Of a stretch of 64,000 nucleotides of DNA, positions 49,706 through 58,448 are shown piece after piece. Below the pieces are notes generated by a model, which saw only the letters and a program-made list of their open reading frames with translations, was not told the DNA's origin and did no database searches. Numbering within the stretch: the stretch's first letter is position 1; each line of letters begins with the position of its first letter. This stretch comes from Tardiphaga sp051811025. Lineage in GTDB: Bacteria; Pseudomonadota; Alphaproteobacteria; Rhizobiales; Xanthobacteraceae. The stretch lies in assembly GCF_051811025.1 (NCBI RefSeq), contig NZ_JBPWQE010000001.1, forward strand, positions 1,860,001 to 1,924,000, written 5' to 3'. Made by a program: the position numbers and the translations under genes.

Positions 49706-50170
49706 TTACGCCGGCGTCGGCTGGCTGGCTCCGGTATTTGACTTGGCTTCAATCTGCCCGATGGCGTCCACGACCGCATCGAATGTGAGAAGCGTCGAGG
49801 CGTGGCGCGCCTTGTAGTCGCGGACCGGTTCGAGCAGGGCGATATCTGCCCACTTTCCGTCCGATGGCGGTGCGCCGTTTTCCTTCAGCATCTTGCGCAC
49901 AGTCTCGCGCAGCGCACGCAATTCTTCGGCAGTCGAGCCAACCACATGACGCGCCATGATCGACGACGAGGCCTGGCCAAGCGCGCAGGCCTTCACGTCA
50001 TGGGCGAAGTCGGTGACCACATCGGCATCCATCATGAGGTCGATCTTGACGGTCGATCCGCAAAGCTTGGAGTGGGCGGTGGCAGACGCATCGGGGGCAG
50101 GGAGGCGGCCCAGCCGGGGAATGTTACCGGCGAGCTCGATGATGCGCTTGTTATAGATGTCGTTCAGCAT
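49706..50170 (-). CDS. IscU/SufU-like protein lacking canonical ligands
   Basis: Protein of 154 aa related to Fe-S cluster scaffolds. C37-type and C63-type Cys are kept (KLCGSTVKIDL and KACALGQASSS). The Asp after the first Cys is Ser, and the third ligand (normally HC) reads RHASTLLTF, so C106 is replaced by Ala while the His stays. Annotation pipelines will call it a scaffold, but with only two of the usual ligands a standard [2Fe-2S] assembly role is doubtful. It stands alone, with no suf or isc genes nearby. Confidence 0.78.
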   Translation of the reverse strand: MLNDIYNKRIIELAGNIPRLGRLPAPDASATAHSKLCGSTVKIDLMMDADVVTDFAHDVKACALGQASSSIMARHVVGSTAEELRALRETVRKMLKENGAPPSDGKWADIALLEPVRDYKARHASTLLTFDAVVDAIGQIEAKSNTGASQPTPA

Positions 50171-50493
50171 CTGGTTCGGACCTTAACTGTGCCATCGGTC
50201 ACCGGGATCACGTTCTTGGCGCGCGAGGAACTGGACTCTATATAGCGTCCATTCCACGAAATAAAAGATCAGCAGTTTCAATGGTCTGTGAGCAGTTATG
50301 TTTTTGGCGACGCACGGATTTTGCACGTCATGTAGGGACACTCTAGCGACCGCCCAACATCTTCAGAATGAAGGCACGCCGATCGGATCACATGCGATCC
50401 GTGATCGGGGAACAGACCCAAAGGCTCGATGCCTTCGATCAGCCGGCGCTCATCCTTGAGACAGATAGAGAATCTCGGATTCCTCCGCGCCGC
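50171..50493. other. Intergenic region without a recognised gene
   Basis: 323 bp between two minus-strand genes. It should hold the promoter of the SufU-like gene; an AT-rich part with ACTCTATATAGCG lies near 50234. The short ORFs have weak start contexts and no recognisable protein features. Confidence 0.5.
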
Positions 50494-51024
50494 TTAATCG
50501 CTTCCGCGGCTGACGTCTCGTCGAGCCTGCGCGCGCTTGTTCGCCTGCGACACCCTCCCAATCCGTGAAGGAGGAATCTTGATATTCCGGCGCCGGCTCG
50601 GGATGGAGCGCATTCCTTCACCAGGGCGAAGATCATTCTGCGGTCGAGAGAATTGCTGGGCCCGTCGTAGGACCAGTGCGCGCCTGGCGGCCTCTCCGAG
50701 GTCCTTTTTCGCTTCGAAGTTCTGCAGGCGCTTTAGCTCCTTGCTAACGCGTTTTATAGCGGCAACGAAGACTTGCTTGCGCTGAGTTGCATGCTCGGCT
50801 GTGCCGGAAAAGCTGCTGCCCCGCGGGTCGGCTTTTCCTCTTGCTTCGCGCTGTCGGTGCCGCGCTAGGGTGTGCTCCTTGCCATGAAAATCCCGTAGCC
50901 TCGAACGAAGGCTCTCCAGCTTGTCGCGCGTTAATTCGCCGATGGCGGGATGATGAGTAGCAAGAACGATTTCTTGCTCGTCGTGTTTCAGAATGCTGAT
51001 TTCATACCTGCAGGATGCCGCCAT
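50494..51024 (-). CDS. Basic protein of unknown function
   Basis: Protein of 176 aa, strongly basic and helical. The N-terminus MAASCRYEISILKHDEQEIV is followed by a helical region with KLESLRSRLRDFHGKEHTL and AIKRVSKELKRLQNFEAKKD. The C-terminal third is Arg/Ser-rich. GGAGGAAAAGGCG precedes the ATG at 51024. No signal peptide. A nucleic-acid-binding role is possible on charge alone, but no family is recognised. Confidence 0.65.
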   Translation of the reverse strand: MAASCRYEISILKHDEQEIVLATHHPAIGELTRDKLESLRSRLRDFHGKEHTLARHRQREARGKADPRGSSFSGTAEHATQRKQVFVAAIKRVSKELKRLQNFEAKKDLGEAARRALVLRRAQQFSRPQNDLRPGEGMRSIPSRRRNIKIPPSRIGRVSQANKRAQARRDVSRGSD

Positions 51025-51510
51025 CGCCTTTTCCTCCAACCAATGCCTGGGTTACCGATCGTTCGCGCTGTTTCTCGCAGCTCCCTCAGAACCAGCGTCC
51101 TCCATAAGAGTCGCGCGGGGGCTGTTTGGCGCGATGCGCGCTGCCGAGATTGTTCCTCCGTGCCGTTCTGAAGTATCGGGTCATCACCCTAGGCTCACAT
51201 GGGAACTGCCCCCATTGCCGTTGAATGGCGTACTGGGAATAATAGGAAAAAGACCAACGATTTAAATGTGATGAGTGGGTAGCCTGATGGCTGGCAACAG
51301 TCGTAATGGTTCACTATATAGGGCGGAGCCCGGCCAACAGAGCGCCGGGCGTTCTCCAGATCGCCGGAATTTGAGAATTCAGTTCGGCGGGCTCGGTGTT
51401 ATTGTCGCAAGACGATGTTTTATTGACGGACTCAGGCGTCCGGCGGCTTGGCCGCCCCGTCTGCCCGGTGACACTCCGGCCTCCCGTGGGGCCGGTCGAA
51501 CGGAGTAAAG
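51025..51510. other. Intergenic region upstream of folE
   Basis: 486 bp between a divergent minus-strand gene and folE. It contains an AT-rich patch around 51230-51320 (GGGAATAATAGG, CACTATATAGGG) that probably holds the folE promoter, and small inverted repeats near 51330-51350 (GCCCGGCC / GCGCCGGGCG). No gene or known riboswitch was recognised; a folate-type riboswitch was not seen. Confidence 0.45.
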
Positions 51511-52233
51511 ATGGACGCAGTGATCAAGCCGCTTCGCGGCAAATCCCCCGATGGCAAATCTTCTGAAATCAGATCTGCCGAGAGCAAAGTGCAGGAATTC
51601 CGGCCGGCGGAGCTCGATCCCGCCGAGTTTCTGGCTGCGGCGGTAAATCCCGACCAACCACGCCCCTCGCGCGCCGAGGCGGAGCAGGCCGTGCAGACTT
51701 TGCTCGCCTATATCGGCGAGGATCCGCAGCGCGAAGGCCTCATGGATACCCCGCGGCGCGTGGTCGAGGCCTATGACGAGCTGTTCCAAGGCTATCATCA
51801 GTGCCCGGCCGAGGTCCTGAACCGGACCTTCGGCGAGACCGCGGGCTATGACGATTTCGTGCTGATCCGCGACATGGCCTTCGTCTCCCATTGCGAGCAT
51901 CACATGATGCCGTTCTACGGCAAGGCGCATATTGCCTATACGCCGGTGGAGCGCGTTGTGGGTCTCTCCAAGCTGGCGCGTCTCGTGGATATCTTCGGCC
52001 ATCGGCTGCAGACTCAGGAGCATCTGACCGCGCAGCTTGCCGCCGCGGTCGATGAAGTGCTGAAGCCGCGCGGCGTTGCGGTGATGGTTGAAGCCGAGCA
52101 CACCTGTATGTCGGCCCGCGGCATCCGCAAGGAAGGCTCGCGTACCTTCACCACGCGTTTCACCGGCAACTTCCGCGACAATCCTGCCGAGCAGGCGCGG
52201 TTCATATCGATGATCCAGTCCATGTCGCGCTAA
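51511..52233 (+). CDS. folE: GTP cyclohydrolase I
   Basis: Converts GTP to 7,8-dihydroneopterin triphosphate, first step of folate synthesis. Length is 240 aa, with an N-terminal extension of about 50 residues. The zinc ligands are C128 and H131 (SHCEHHMMPF) and C199 (AEHTCMSARG). It also has EDPQREGLMDTPRRV and LSKLARLVDIFG. GGAG with a 5-nt spacer precedes the ATG. It lies 102 bp upstream of hisI on the same strand. Confidence 0.96.
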   Translation: MDAVIKPLRGKSPDGKSSEIRSAESKVQEFRPAELDPAEFLAAAVNPDQPRPSRAEAEQAVQTLLAYIGEDPQREGLMDTPRRVVEAYDELFQGYHQCPAEVLNRTFGETAGYDDFVLIRDMAFVSHCEHHMMPFYGKAHIAYTPVERVVGLSKLARLVDIFGHRLQTQEHLTAQLAAAVDEVLKPRGVAVMVEAEHTCMSARGIRKEGSRTFTTRFTGNFRDNPAEQARFISMIQSMSR

Positions 52234-52335
52234 ACCCACGTCGCGCAGATCGCGCGGCGATCGTGATTTGCTGCTAGAGTATCGGGCGCATCAGGCGCCC
52301 GATTTTCGTTTGACGACCACAGCGAGAGATTTTCC

Positions 52336-52776
52336 GTGTCCAATACATCGCACGCGCACAGCCATGATCTCGAAGAAGGTCTCGCGCTCACGCCGAAATT
52401 TGATGCCGCCGGTCTCGTCACCGTCGTGACGACGGACGTGGCGAATGGCGACGTGCTGATGGTGGCGCATATGAATGAAGAAGCGCTGCGCAACACCATC
52501 GAAACCGGCGATGCCTGGTACTACAGCCGTTCGCGCAAGGCGCTATGGCGCAAGGGCGAGAGCTCGGGCAAGACCCAGCGCGTGGTCGAGATGCGGATGG
52601 ATTGCGACCAGGATGCGATCTGGATCAAGGTCGAGCAGATCGGCGGAGCCGCCTGCCACACCGGCCGTCGCTCGTGCTTCTACCGCGCGATCACCAAGGG
52701 CGAGGCTGGAGCAGCGAAGGTGTCGTTCATCGATGCGGACAAGGTGTTCGATCCGGCGTCGGTCTACGGAAGCTGA
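52336..52776 (+). CDS. hisI: Phosphoribosyl-AMP cyclohydrolase
   Basis: Third step of histidine synthesis, opening the adenine ring of PR-AMP. Protein of 146 aa, monofunctional (no HisE fusion). The Zn/Mg ligands are D89, D91 and D93 (RMDCDQDAI) and C90, C107 and C114. It also has MNEEALRNTIETGDAWYYSRS. Start is GTG at 52336 with GAGAG 7 nt upstream. As in many Alphaproteobacteria it is next to folE. Confidence 0.95.
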   Translation: MSNTSHAHSHDLEEGLALTPKFDAAGLVTVVTTDVANGDVLMVAHMNEEALRNTIETGDAWYYSRSRKALWRKGESSGKTQRVVEMRMDCDQDAIWIKVEQIGGAACHTGRRSCFYRAITKGEAGAAKVSFIDADKVFDPASVYGS

Positions 52777-52794
52777 ACTGGCGCTGATCTCCGG

Positions 52795-53490
52795 TCACGC
52801 CAGTCGGCTGGCGAAATCCTGCCGGGATTTGGCGGCGCTGATGCCGGTTGGATCGGCGATCATGTCCATGTAATCGACGGCCGCCGACCGCAGTTTTCCG
52901 TCCTTCATGGTCATGACGCCAGAAAGGGTCTGGATGTTCATCGAGCGGATATTGTAGTTCTTCCAGGCTTCCGCCTGTTTCGCTTCGCTATTGGTCGATT
53001 TTTTCTGCTCGTTATAGAGATCGAGCGAAGCTTGCGCCGCCTTCAGGGCATTCAGGCCCGAGACTTCCTTCATCTCCTTGGCGAGCGCCGGATCGTCGCT
53101 GAACATCTTCTCGATCTTGGCCTTCCAGGGGCCTTCGGCGGTCACGCTGCCGAATTTGTCGACCTTCATATGCGTCGCATATTCCGGCGGGATGTTCATT
53201 TTCTCGAACGCTTTGGAGAGGCGGTCGGCCAGGGCGTCGGTCCGCTTTGTCAGCATTTCGTCGAATGTATCGGTGAGCCCTTCGGTCGCGGCCTGATCGG
53301 CCTTGGCCTTTTCGATGACCGCCTTGGCGCGGTCTGACAGCGATACGAAGGCGGCTGCGGCTACCGGCGCAGCTGCAGGTTTGTCGGATGAGGCGGATGG
53401 TTTGGCGGAGGCAACGGCGGCGGGGGACGCCTTGTCCCACGGTTGTCCTGACGTCGAACGCGCGTTTGCGCGATTTGCGACCGCAACCAT
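52795..53490 (-). CDS. Ala/Lys-rich helical protein, unknown function
   Basis: Protein of 231 aa without a signal peptide. The first 60 residues are low-complexity Ala/Ser/Pro (KASPAAVASAKPSASSDK), then a helical domain (LSDRAKAVIEKAKADQ, TDTFDEMLTKRTDALADRLS, FEKMNIPPEYATHMKVDKFG) up to the end. The ATG at 53490 has GGAG with a 5-nt spacer; longer starts at 53502 and 53580 do not. It is divergent from the transglycosylase-like gene at 53718 and probably shares its promoter region; no family was recognised. Confidence 0.68.
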   Translation of the reverse strand: MVAVANRANARSTSGQPWDKASPAAVASAKPSASSDKPAAAPVAAAAFVSLSDRAKAVIEKAKADQAATEGLTDTFDEMLTKRTDALADRLSKAFEKMNIPPEYATHMKVDKFGSVTAEGPWKAKIEKMFSDDPALAKEMKEVSGLNALKAAQASLDLYNEQKKSTNSEAKQAEAWKNYNIRSMNIQTLSGVMTMKDGKLRSAAVDYMDMIADPTGISAAKSRQDFASRLA

Positions 53491-53717
53491 CGTGATCTCC
53501 ATTCCCGCTGCCGACGGGAGCGAATCTCCGTCAGACACATACGGAAACACCCTCGCGTTAATGCTCTGTAAAATATGCAACCAAAGATGGAGGTGCCGGG
53601 CGCCAAAACCCTCTTAGCGTTTCGTTAACCATGAATGTCCCACTGTGTCCGCGGCTTCCGCACGGCTGACAGGGCACGATTCCCGGTGGTCGTTTCGCGG
53701 CAGCGGGGCACCACACT

Positions 53718-54707
53718 ATGGCGGTCGACGCGACCAACCTCGCATCAGCACTCTCGTCAACGCGCAGTCAGGTGACCGGCGCGATCAAGAATGCTGCCGG
53801 CACCACGGGCACGAGCTTCGAATATCTGCTCGCCACCGCCAAGATGGAATCCAATTTCAATCCCTCAGCCACGGCCTCGACATCCTCGGCCAAGGGCCTG
53901 TTCCAGTTCATCGAGCAGACCTGGCTCGGCACCGTGAAGGAAGCCGGGACGCAGCTCGGCTACGGCAAATATGCCGACGCCATCACCAAGTCGCCGTCGG
54001 GAAGTTATTCGGTGAGCGATCCGGCTGCGAAGGCCGAGATCCTGAAACTGCGTGACGATCCTGTCGCGAGTTCAGCGATGGCCGGCGTGCTGACGCAGTC
54101 CAACGGTTTCAAGCTTACGGGCGAGATCGGCCGTCGTCCGAGCGATGCCGAACTCTATATGGCGCATTTCATGGGCGTAAGCGGCGCCTCCAAGCTGATC
54201 AACAATGCGGCGAACAATCCGAGCGCATCGGGCGCTGCACTGTTTCCCAATGCCGCCGCAGCGAACCGGTCAATCTTCTACGATCAGAGCGGCAGCGCGC
54301 GCAGCGTGTCGCAGGTCTATTCGGTGCTGTCGGCACGCTATGATAGTGCTGCGAATTCCACGGCGACACGGACGGCGATGGCATCTACTGGCGTGGTGAC
54401 GGCGCAGGCAGTCTCGCCATTGACGCCGTCCAGCAATGCGACTTTCCTGTCGCGCTTCCCGGATCTGAGCACGGCGCAGGTCGCAAGCTTTGCATCCGAT
54501 CAGTCATCGACAGCCGTGCAGGAACAGCCGATTTTCCGGTCGCTGTTCCAGGGTGGCGATCGTGCACAACCTGTGTCGCCGGCCGTTCAGGAATTGTGGG
54601 GCAACCGCACGTCACTGACGTCCACGTCGCTGCCGAAGGCACCTGAAGTCGGCGTGCCAAAACCCCTCGATCTGTTCAGCGATCGCGCCGGAACTTTTAG
54701 TAGTTAG
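53718..54707 (+). CDS. Lytic transglycosylase-like (SLT domain) protein without signal peptide
   Basis: Protein of 329 aa. The N-terminal domain (about 15-165) has the lysozyme-like core: catalytic Glu in TAKMESNFNP, followed by AKGLFQFIEQTW and EILKLRDDPVASSAMAG. The C-terminal half is Ser/Ala/Thr-rich with likely disordered linkers. It starts MAVDATNLASALSSTRSQ, with no Sec signal, which suggests export by another route (for example flagellar type III) or a cytosolic role. It is divergent from the Ala/Lys-rich gene. Confidence 0.8.
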   Translation: MAVDATNLASALSSTRSQVTGAIKNAAGTTGTSFEYLLATAKMESNFNPSATASTSSAKGLFQFIEQTWLGTVKEAGTQLGYGKYADAITKSPSGSYSVSDPAAKAEILKLRDDPVASSAMAGVLTQSNGFKLTGEIGRRPSDAELYMAHFMGVSGASKLINNAANNPSASGAALFPNAAAANRSIFYDQSGSARSVSQVYSVLSARYDSAANSTATRTAMASTGVVTAQAVSPLTPSSNATFLSRFPDLSTAQVASFASDQSSTAVQEQPIFRSLFQGGDRAQPVSPAVQELWGNRTSLTSTSLPKAPEVGVPKPLDLFSDRAGTFSS

Positions 54708-55008
54708 GTAGTGCGCTAACGCAGTTCGGATACGGCTTGGCACAGTCTGGATTTTATCCCACAGGCCTGAACTACACTTTCAAATACACTACTATCTTCC
54801 GACGACCGTATGTCGGATTGCGCCGCGTTTTATCCGCGTGGCAGACGTCTGGGGCAGGCCGCACATTTCCCCGCATGTCCGATCCCTTAATAAAACCTCA
54901 ACAAACCCATAAGCTTATGGTGAACCGTTTGTTAAGTGGGATGGTTTATTTTCTCTGACAGTGGCATCGCGTTTCGGTGTTGATCTTGTTGCGTAGGCTG
55001 GCAGAACC
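54708..55008. promoter_or_regulatory. Intergenic region upstream of the DUF2336 gene, with a 14-bp palindrome
   Basis: 301 bp without a gene. CCATAAGCTTATGG at 54907-54920 is a perfect palindrome in an AT-rich patch, 88 bp before the DUF2336 start, so a possible operator. Confidence 0.35.
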
Positions 55009-56181
55009 ATGATTGTTCGGCAGTTCATTAGTTGGGTACGGACCGCTCCAGCCAGCGAGCGGGCAGAGGCAACGCGCTCTTTGGCGCGGGCCTGGATTTT
55101 TTCTGATCTTTCAGACGACGACCGTGCCGCCGCCGAAGGCGCGCTGCTGATGCTGCTCGATGATGCATCGCCGCTGGTGCGCCAGGCCATGGCGCAGGTG
55201 TTCGCCCGCGCGCCGTTGGCGCCCCCGGCCATCGTGCAGGCACTGTCGGTGGATCAGCCATGCGTGTCGCTTCCGGTGCTCGAACATTCGCCGCTGCTGA
55301 TCGATGCCGATCTGGTCGATATCGTCGCCACCGGCAACAGCGAACTGCAATGCGCCGTCGCGCGCCGCATCAATCTGCCGATCTCGATCTGCGCCGCCAT
55401 TGCCGAAGTCGGTTCTGCCGCTGCAGCGCTCGAACTGATCGAAAATCCATATGCCGAACTGGCGCAATTCTCCTGGGACCGTATCGTCGAACGTCACGGC
55501 CATCTCGCCGCCATCCGCGAAGCGATGCTGGCCCTCGACAACCTGCCAGCCACGACGCGCCTCGCGCTGGTGGCCAAGCTCTCGGAAACACTGACCCGCT
55601 TCGTCGTTGCACGGAACTGGCTGTCGCCGGATCGTGCCGAGCGCATTGCCGACGAGGCGATGGCGCGCTCCACGGTCAACATTGCCTCGCGTTCGCGCGG
55701 CGACGAGATGCGCGAACTCGTGCATCACTTGCGCGAAGCCGGGCAACTGACTGTCGGACTGATCCTCCGCGCCCTGCTGTCGGGCAATCTCGACCTGTTC
55801 GATCAGGCGCTGGTGGAGCTGTCCGGCCTGTCGCAGAGCCGCGTGGCCGCGCTGGTCTATGACGGCGTCGGTGCCGGGCTGAATGCGCTGCTGATGCGTG
55901 CGGGCTTTCCGGAGTCGACTTTTCCTGCCTTCCGCGCTGCGCTCGCTGCGCGCGATGAAATTGGTTTCATCGGCTCCGTCGGTGGCGCCGTGCGTCTGCG
56001 CCGTCGCATGGTCGAGCGAGTGCTGACTGTTTGCGAAACCGACGAGGCGGCGTCCGAGCCGCTGTTGATCCTGCTGCGGCGTTTCGCGACGGAGTCGGCT
56101 CGCGAGGAAGCGCGTGTGTTCTGCGACGAGTTGGCCGAGCAGGCGAGTGCGCGTGACGAGTATCAGCTGATCGCGGCGTAG
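55009..56181 (+). CDS. DUF2336 domain protein
   Basis: Protein of 390 aa made of repeated helical units (HEAT-like) typical of the alphaproteobacterial DUF2336 family. The N-terminus MIVRQFISWVRTAPASERAE leads into helix pairs such as SDDDRAAAEGALLMLLDDASP and PLVRQAMAQVFARAPLAPPA. No catalytic motif. Caulobacter members have been linked to cell-cycle or c-di-GMP control; here it precedes Hpt and receiver genes on the other strand. Confidence 0.85.
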   Translation: MIVRQFISWVRTAPASERAEATRSLARAWIFSDLSDDDRAAAEGALLMLLDDASPLVRQAMAQVFARAPLAPPAIVQALSVDQPCVSLPVLEHSPLLIDADLVDIVATGNSELQCAVARRINLPISICAAIAEVGSAAAALELIENPYAELAQFSWDRIVERHGHLAAIREAMLALDNLPATTRLALVAKLSETLTRFVVARNWLSPDRAERIADEAMARSTVNIASRSRGDEMRELVHHLREAGQLTVGLILRALLSGNLDLFDQALVELSGLSQSRVAALVYDGVGAGLNALLMRAGFPESTFPAFRAALAARDEIGFIGSVGGAVRLRRRMVERVLTVCETDEAASEPLLILLRRFATESAREEARVFCDELAEQASARDEYQLIAA

Positions 56182-56195
56182 CTACACGGTTAACT

Positions 56196-56284
56196 CCGTC
56201 ATGCCCGGGCTTGTCCCGGGCATCCACGCCTTGGCTATGAGCGAAGAAAGACGTGGATGGCCGGGACTAGCCCGGCCATGACGA
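56196..56284. repeat. REP-like palindromic element between convergent genes
   Basis: Two inverted units, CGTCATGCCCGGGCTTGTCCC... and ...GGGACTAGCCCGGCCATGACG, with CGTGGATG and CATCCACG internal arms, form a long imperfect hairpin between the convergent DUF2336 and Hpt genes. It resembles the ATGCCCGGGC-type repeats common in Bradyrhizobiaceae and could serve as a bidirectional terminator. Confidence 0.8.
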
Positions 56285-56309
56285 GAAAGCGAAGCTGGAT
56301 CGAGCGCAA

Positions 56310-56891
56310 TTACTCTTTCGGCACTATGCTTGGCGCCGAGATCATCTCGAGATGGTCCGGCCGATCGCGATTGACCACCATCAGATAGTCATCCGCGACA
56401 GCACGCAGGCGGGTGCTGAGTTCGTTGGCCACGCCGGCCTTCTCGATGGTGTTGTGCTCGCGGACAATCGCCTGGATCGCGTCGATATGATGCTGGATCA
56501 GGTCCGTTGGCACAGTATCGAGATCGGGAGCGTGTTCGAGAATTCGGCACAGGCTCTCGGCGGCTGCGCCGGCTGCGGGGAAGCCGAAGGTCGAGGCATC
56601 GCCCTTGATGTCGTGCGCCGCACGAAACAGCTCGCCGCGGGTCTGCGTGTCGAATCCCTTTTTCAGGATAACGGTATGCGCCGCAGAGAGGCGGTCGCAT
56701 TCGCTGCGCATCCAGGTCTTGAACTCGCCGGAGAGATTGGCCAGCGCCTGTTCGGCGCGCGCGACGGGATCGTCGAGGTCGCGATCGATCACGCGGCGGA
56801 TCGCATGCTTCAGCGTGTTCGGCGGCGTGATGACCTGGTGATCGGCGAAAGCCTGCACCTTCGGCGGCGCCGGCGCTTTGTTCTTGGCCAT
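56310..56891 (-). CDS. Histidine phosphotransfer (Hpt) domain protein
   Basis: Cytoplasmic protein of 193 aa. A Hpt four-helix bundle contains the phospho-acceptor H93 in AAHDIKGDASTFGF, the canonical HxxKG motif. The N-terminal 30 residues are Pro/Lys-rich. The ATG at 56891 follows GGAGAAACGCCC, 8 nt spacing. It lies 22 bp downstream of the receiver gene at 56914 on the same strand, so the two form one operon and probably a phosphorelay unit. No histidine kinase is adjacent. Confidence 0.87.
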   Translation of the reverse strand: MAKNKAPAPPKVQAFADHQVITPPNTLKHAIRRVIDRDLDDPVARAEQALANLSGEFKTWMRSECDRLSAAHTVILKKGFDTQTRGELFRAAHDIKGDASTFGFPAAGAAAESLCRILEHAPDLDTVPTDLIQHHIDAIQAIVREHNTIEKAGVANELSTRLRAVADDYLMVVNRDRPDHLEMISAPSIVPKE

Positions 56892-56913
56892 GGGCGTTTC
56901 TCCGAACATTGCG

Positions 56914-57459
56914 CTAGCCAGTGACACGGGCTTTATCCAGCAGCGACGGCTGCTGCAGAACCTCGGCTTCACCGCCGTTGCGGCGTTCCGGTCCGATATA
57001 GGCGACGGTGGTGTTGCGGCGGCGGTCGGGCCCGAAATAGTTCTTCGTCTTGATGAAGGGGCGGGGATGAGCGACCACGCTCATGATGCGCAGATAGAGG
57101 CCCTTGGCTGAGATCGGCTTGGCCAGAAATTCTGTGACGCCGGCATCGCGCGCCATGGTGATGCGGCGCTTCTCGGAGTGGCCGGTCAGCATGATGATCG
57201 GCGCGTAGGGATTGCCCTTGGAATCCGGCTGCCGGATCATCTGCGCGAGTTCCAGCCCGTCGAAAATCGGCATCGCCCAGTCGGCGATCACGATGTCCGG
57301 CACATAGTGGCTGTACATTTCCAGCGCCGTGGCGCCGTCCTCGGCTTCGTAGACTTCGCGGGCGCCGAACGAATGCAGCAGCGTGCGCAGGATGCGCCGC
57401 ATGTGCGGATTGTCGTCGCAGACCAGAAAACGCAGCTTGTTGAAGTCGATACGGAACAT
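56914..57459 (-). CDS. CheY-like receiver protein with RxR-rich tail
   Basis: Receiver-domain protein of 181 aa. D60 in DIVIADWAMPIFDG is the phospho-acceptor, with D15/D16 in VCDDNPHMRR and K in FLAKPISAKG. There is no output domain. The C-terminal 45 residues contain FGPDRRRN and IGPERRNGG, a repeated GPxRR pattern often seen in alphaproteobacterial receivers. It is upstream of and likely cotranscribed with the Hpt gene. Confidence 0.9.
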   Translation of the reverse strand: MFRIDFNKLRFLVCDDNPHMRRILRTLLHSFGAREVYEAEDGATALEMYSHYVPDIVIADWAMPIFDGLELAQMIRQPDSKGNPYAPIIMLTGHSEKRRITMARDAGVTEFLAKPISAKGLYLRIMSVVAHPRPFIKTKNYFGPDRRRNTTVAYIGPERRNGGEAEVLQQPSLLDKARVTG

Positions 57460-57546
57460 GATGCGGCTCGAACCGGGCTGGGACCGTTACCCGATGTTAA
57501 CCATACCGCGCCGCGTCTTAACGAATGGTTGAGGCGGGCAGGCGCC

Positions 57547-58326
57547 TCAATATCCGAACTGTTCGCTCAGGATGCGTTCTTCCAGGCTGTGGCCGGGGTC
57601 GAACATCATGCGCATCGAGATCGACTTGTCGGAGATGATTTCGACCCGCCGGACGTCACGGGCTTCCTCGTTGTCGGCGACGGCCGCCACCGGGCGCTTT
57701 TCGCCTTCCAGCACCTCGATTGCGACGATCGCCGTATTGGGAAGCAGCGCGCCGCGCCAGCGCCGCGGGCGGAACGCGCTGATCGGCGTCAGCGCCAGCA
57801 GCGCGGCATTGATCGGCAGGATCGGACCCTGCGCCGACAGGTTATAGGCCGTCGAGCCGGCCGGCGTAGCCACGAGGATACCATCGGCGGCAAGTTCGGC
57901 CATCCGTTCGCGTTCATCGATGAGGATGCGCAGGCGCGCCAGTTGATGCGTCTGGCGAAACAGCGAGACCTCGTTGATGGCATGATGGATGTGCACGTCG
58001 CCATGGACGTCCGTGGCGCGCATGAGCAGGGGATTGATCAACGTCTCGCGCGCCGCGGCGAGGCGCGTATGCAGATCATGCGTCGAGAACTCGTTCATCA
58101 GAAAACCGACGGTGCCGCGGTGCATGCCGTAGATCGGTTTGCCTGTGCGCATGAAGTCGTGCAGCGTCTTCAGCATCAATCCGTCGCCGCCGAGGGCTAC
58201 GATGATATCGGCAGTGGCCGGATCGGCATTGCCATAGAGCTGTGTCAGCTGGTCGAGCGCCGCTTGCGCCTCCGCACTGGTACTGGCCACGAAGGCGATC
58301 CGGTCATAGCGCTTGGACGGGTTCAT
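57547..58326 (-). CDS. nadK: NAD kinase
   Basis: Protein of 259 aa making NADP from NAD. The GGDG motif (VALGGDGLML), the NEFS region (MNEFSTHDL), and TPAGSTAYNLSAQGP (TAY/GP motifs) are all present. The C-terminal region with DNEEARDVRRVEI is a normal length. It stands alone between the receiver gene and the beta-lactamase-like gene. Confidence 0.95.
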   Translation of the reverse strand: MNPSKRYDRIAFVASTSAEAQAALDQLTQLYGNADPATADIIVALGGDGLMLKTLHDFMRTGKPIYGMHRGTVGFLMNEFSTHDLHTRLAAARETLINPLLMRATDVHGDVHIHHAINEVSLFRQTHQLARLRILIDERERMAELAADGILVATPAGSTAYNLSAQGPILPINAALLALTPISAFRPRRWRGALLPNTAIVAIEVLEGEKRPVAAVADNEEARDVRRVEIISDKSISMRMMFDPGHSLEERILSEQFGY

Positions 58327-58448
58327 CAGGGGATCGCCGGCTCATGCTGCGTGATTGCGCGGGGTCGTCTAGCCGACCTCGCTGGGGCTTGTCGAGCGAA
58401 AGGATAGCAGGTCTTTGAGACGGCCGGGCCGCAGGGAGCGCCGCATCG

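Noticed and set aside
51025..51510. Riboswitch before folE
   Set aside because: No conserved core of a tetrahydrofolate or other known riboswitch could be recognised by eye; an Rfam scan would decide.
57178..58407. 409-codon plus-strand ORF across the receiver and nadK genes
   Set aside because: Antisense to two recognised genes and rich in His/Arg/Asp/Gly; no domain or start signal.
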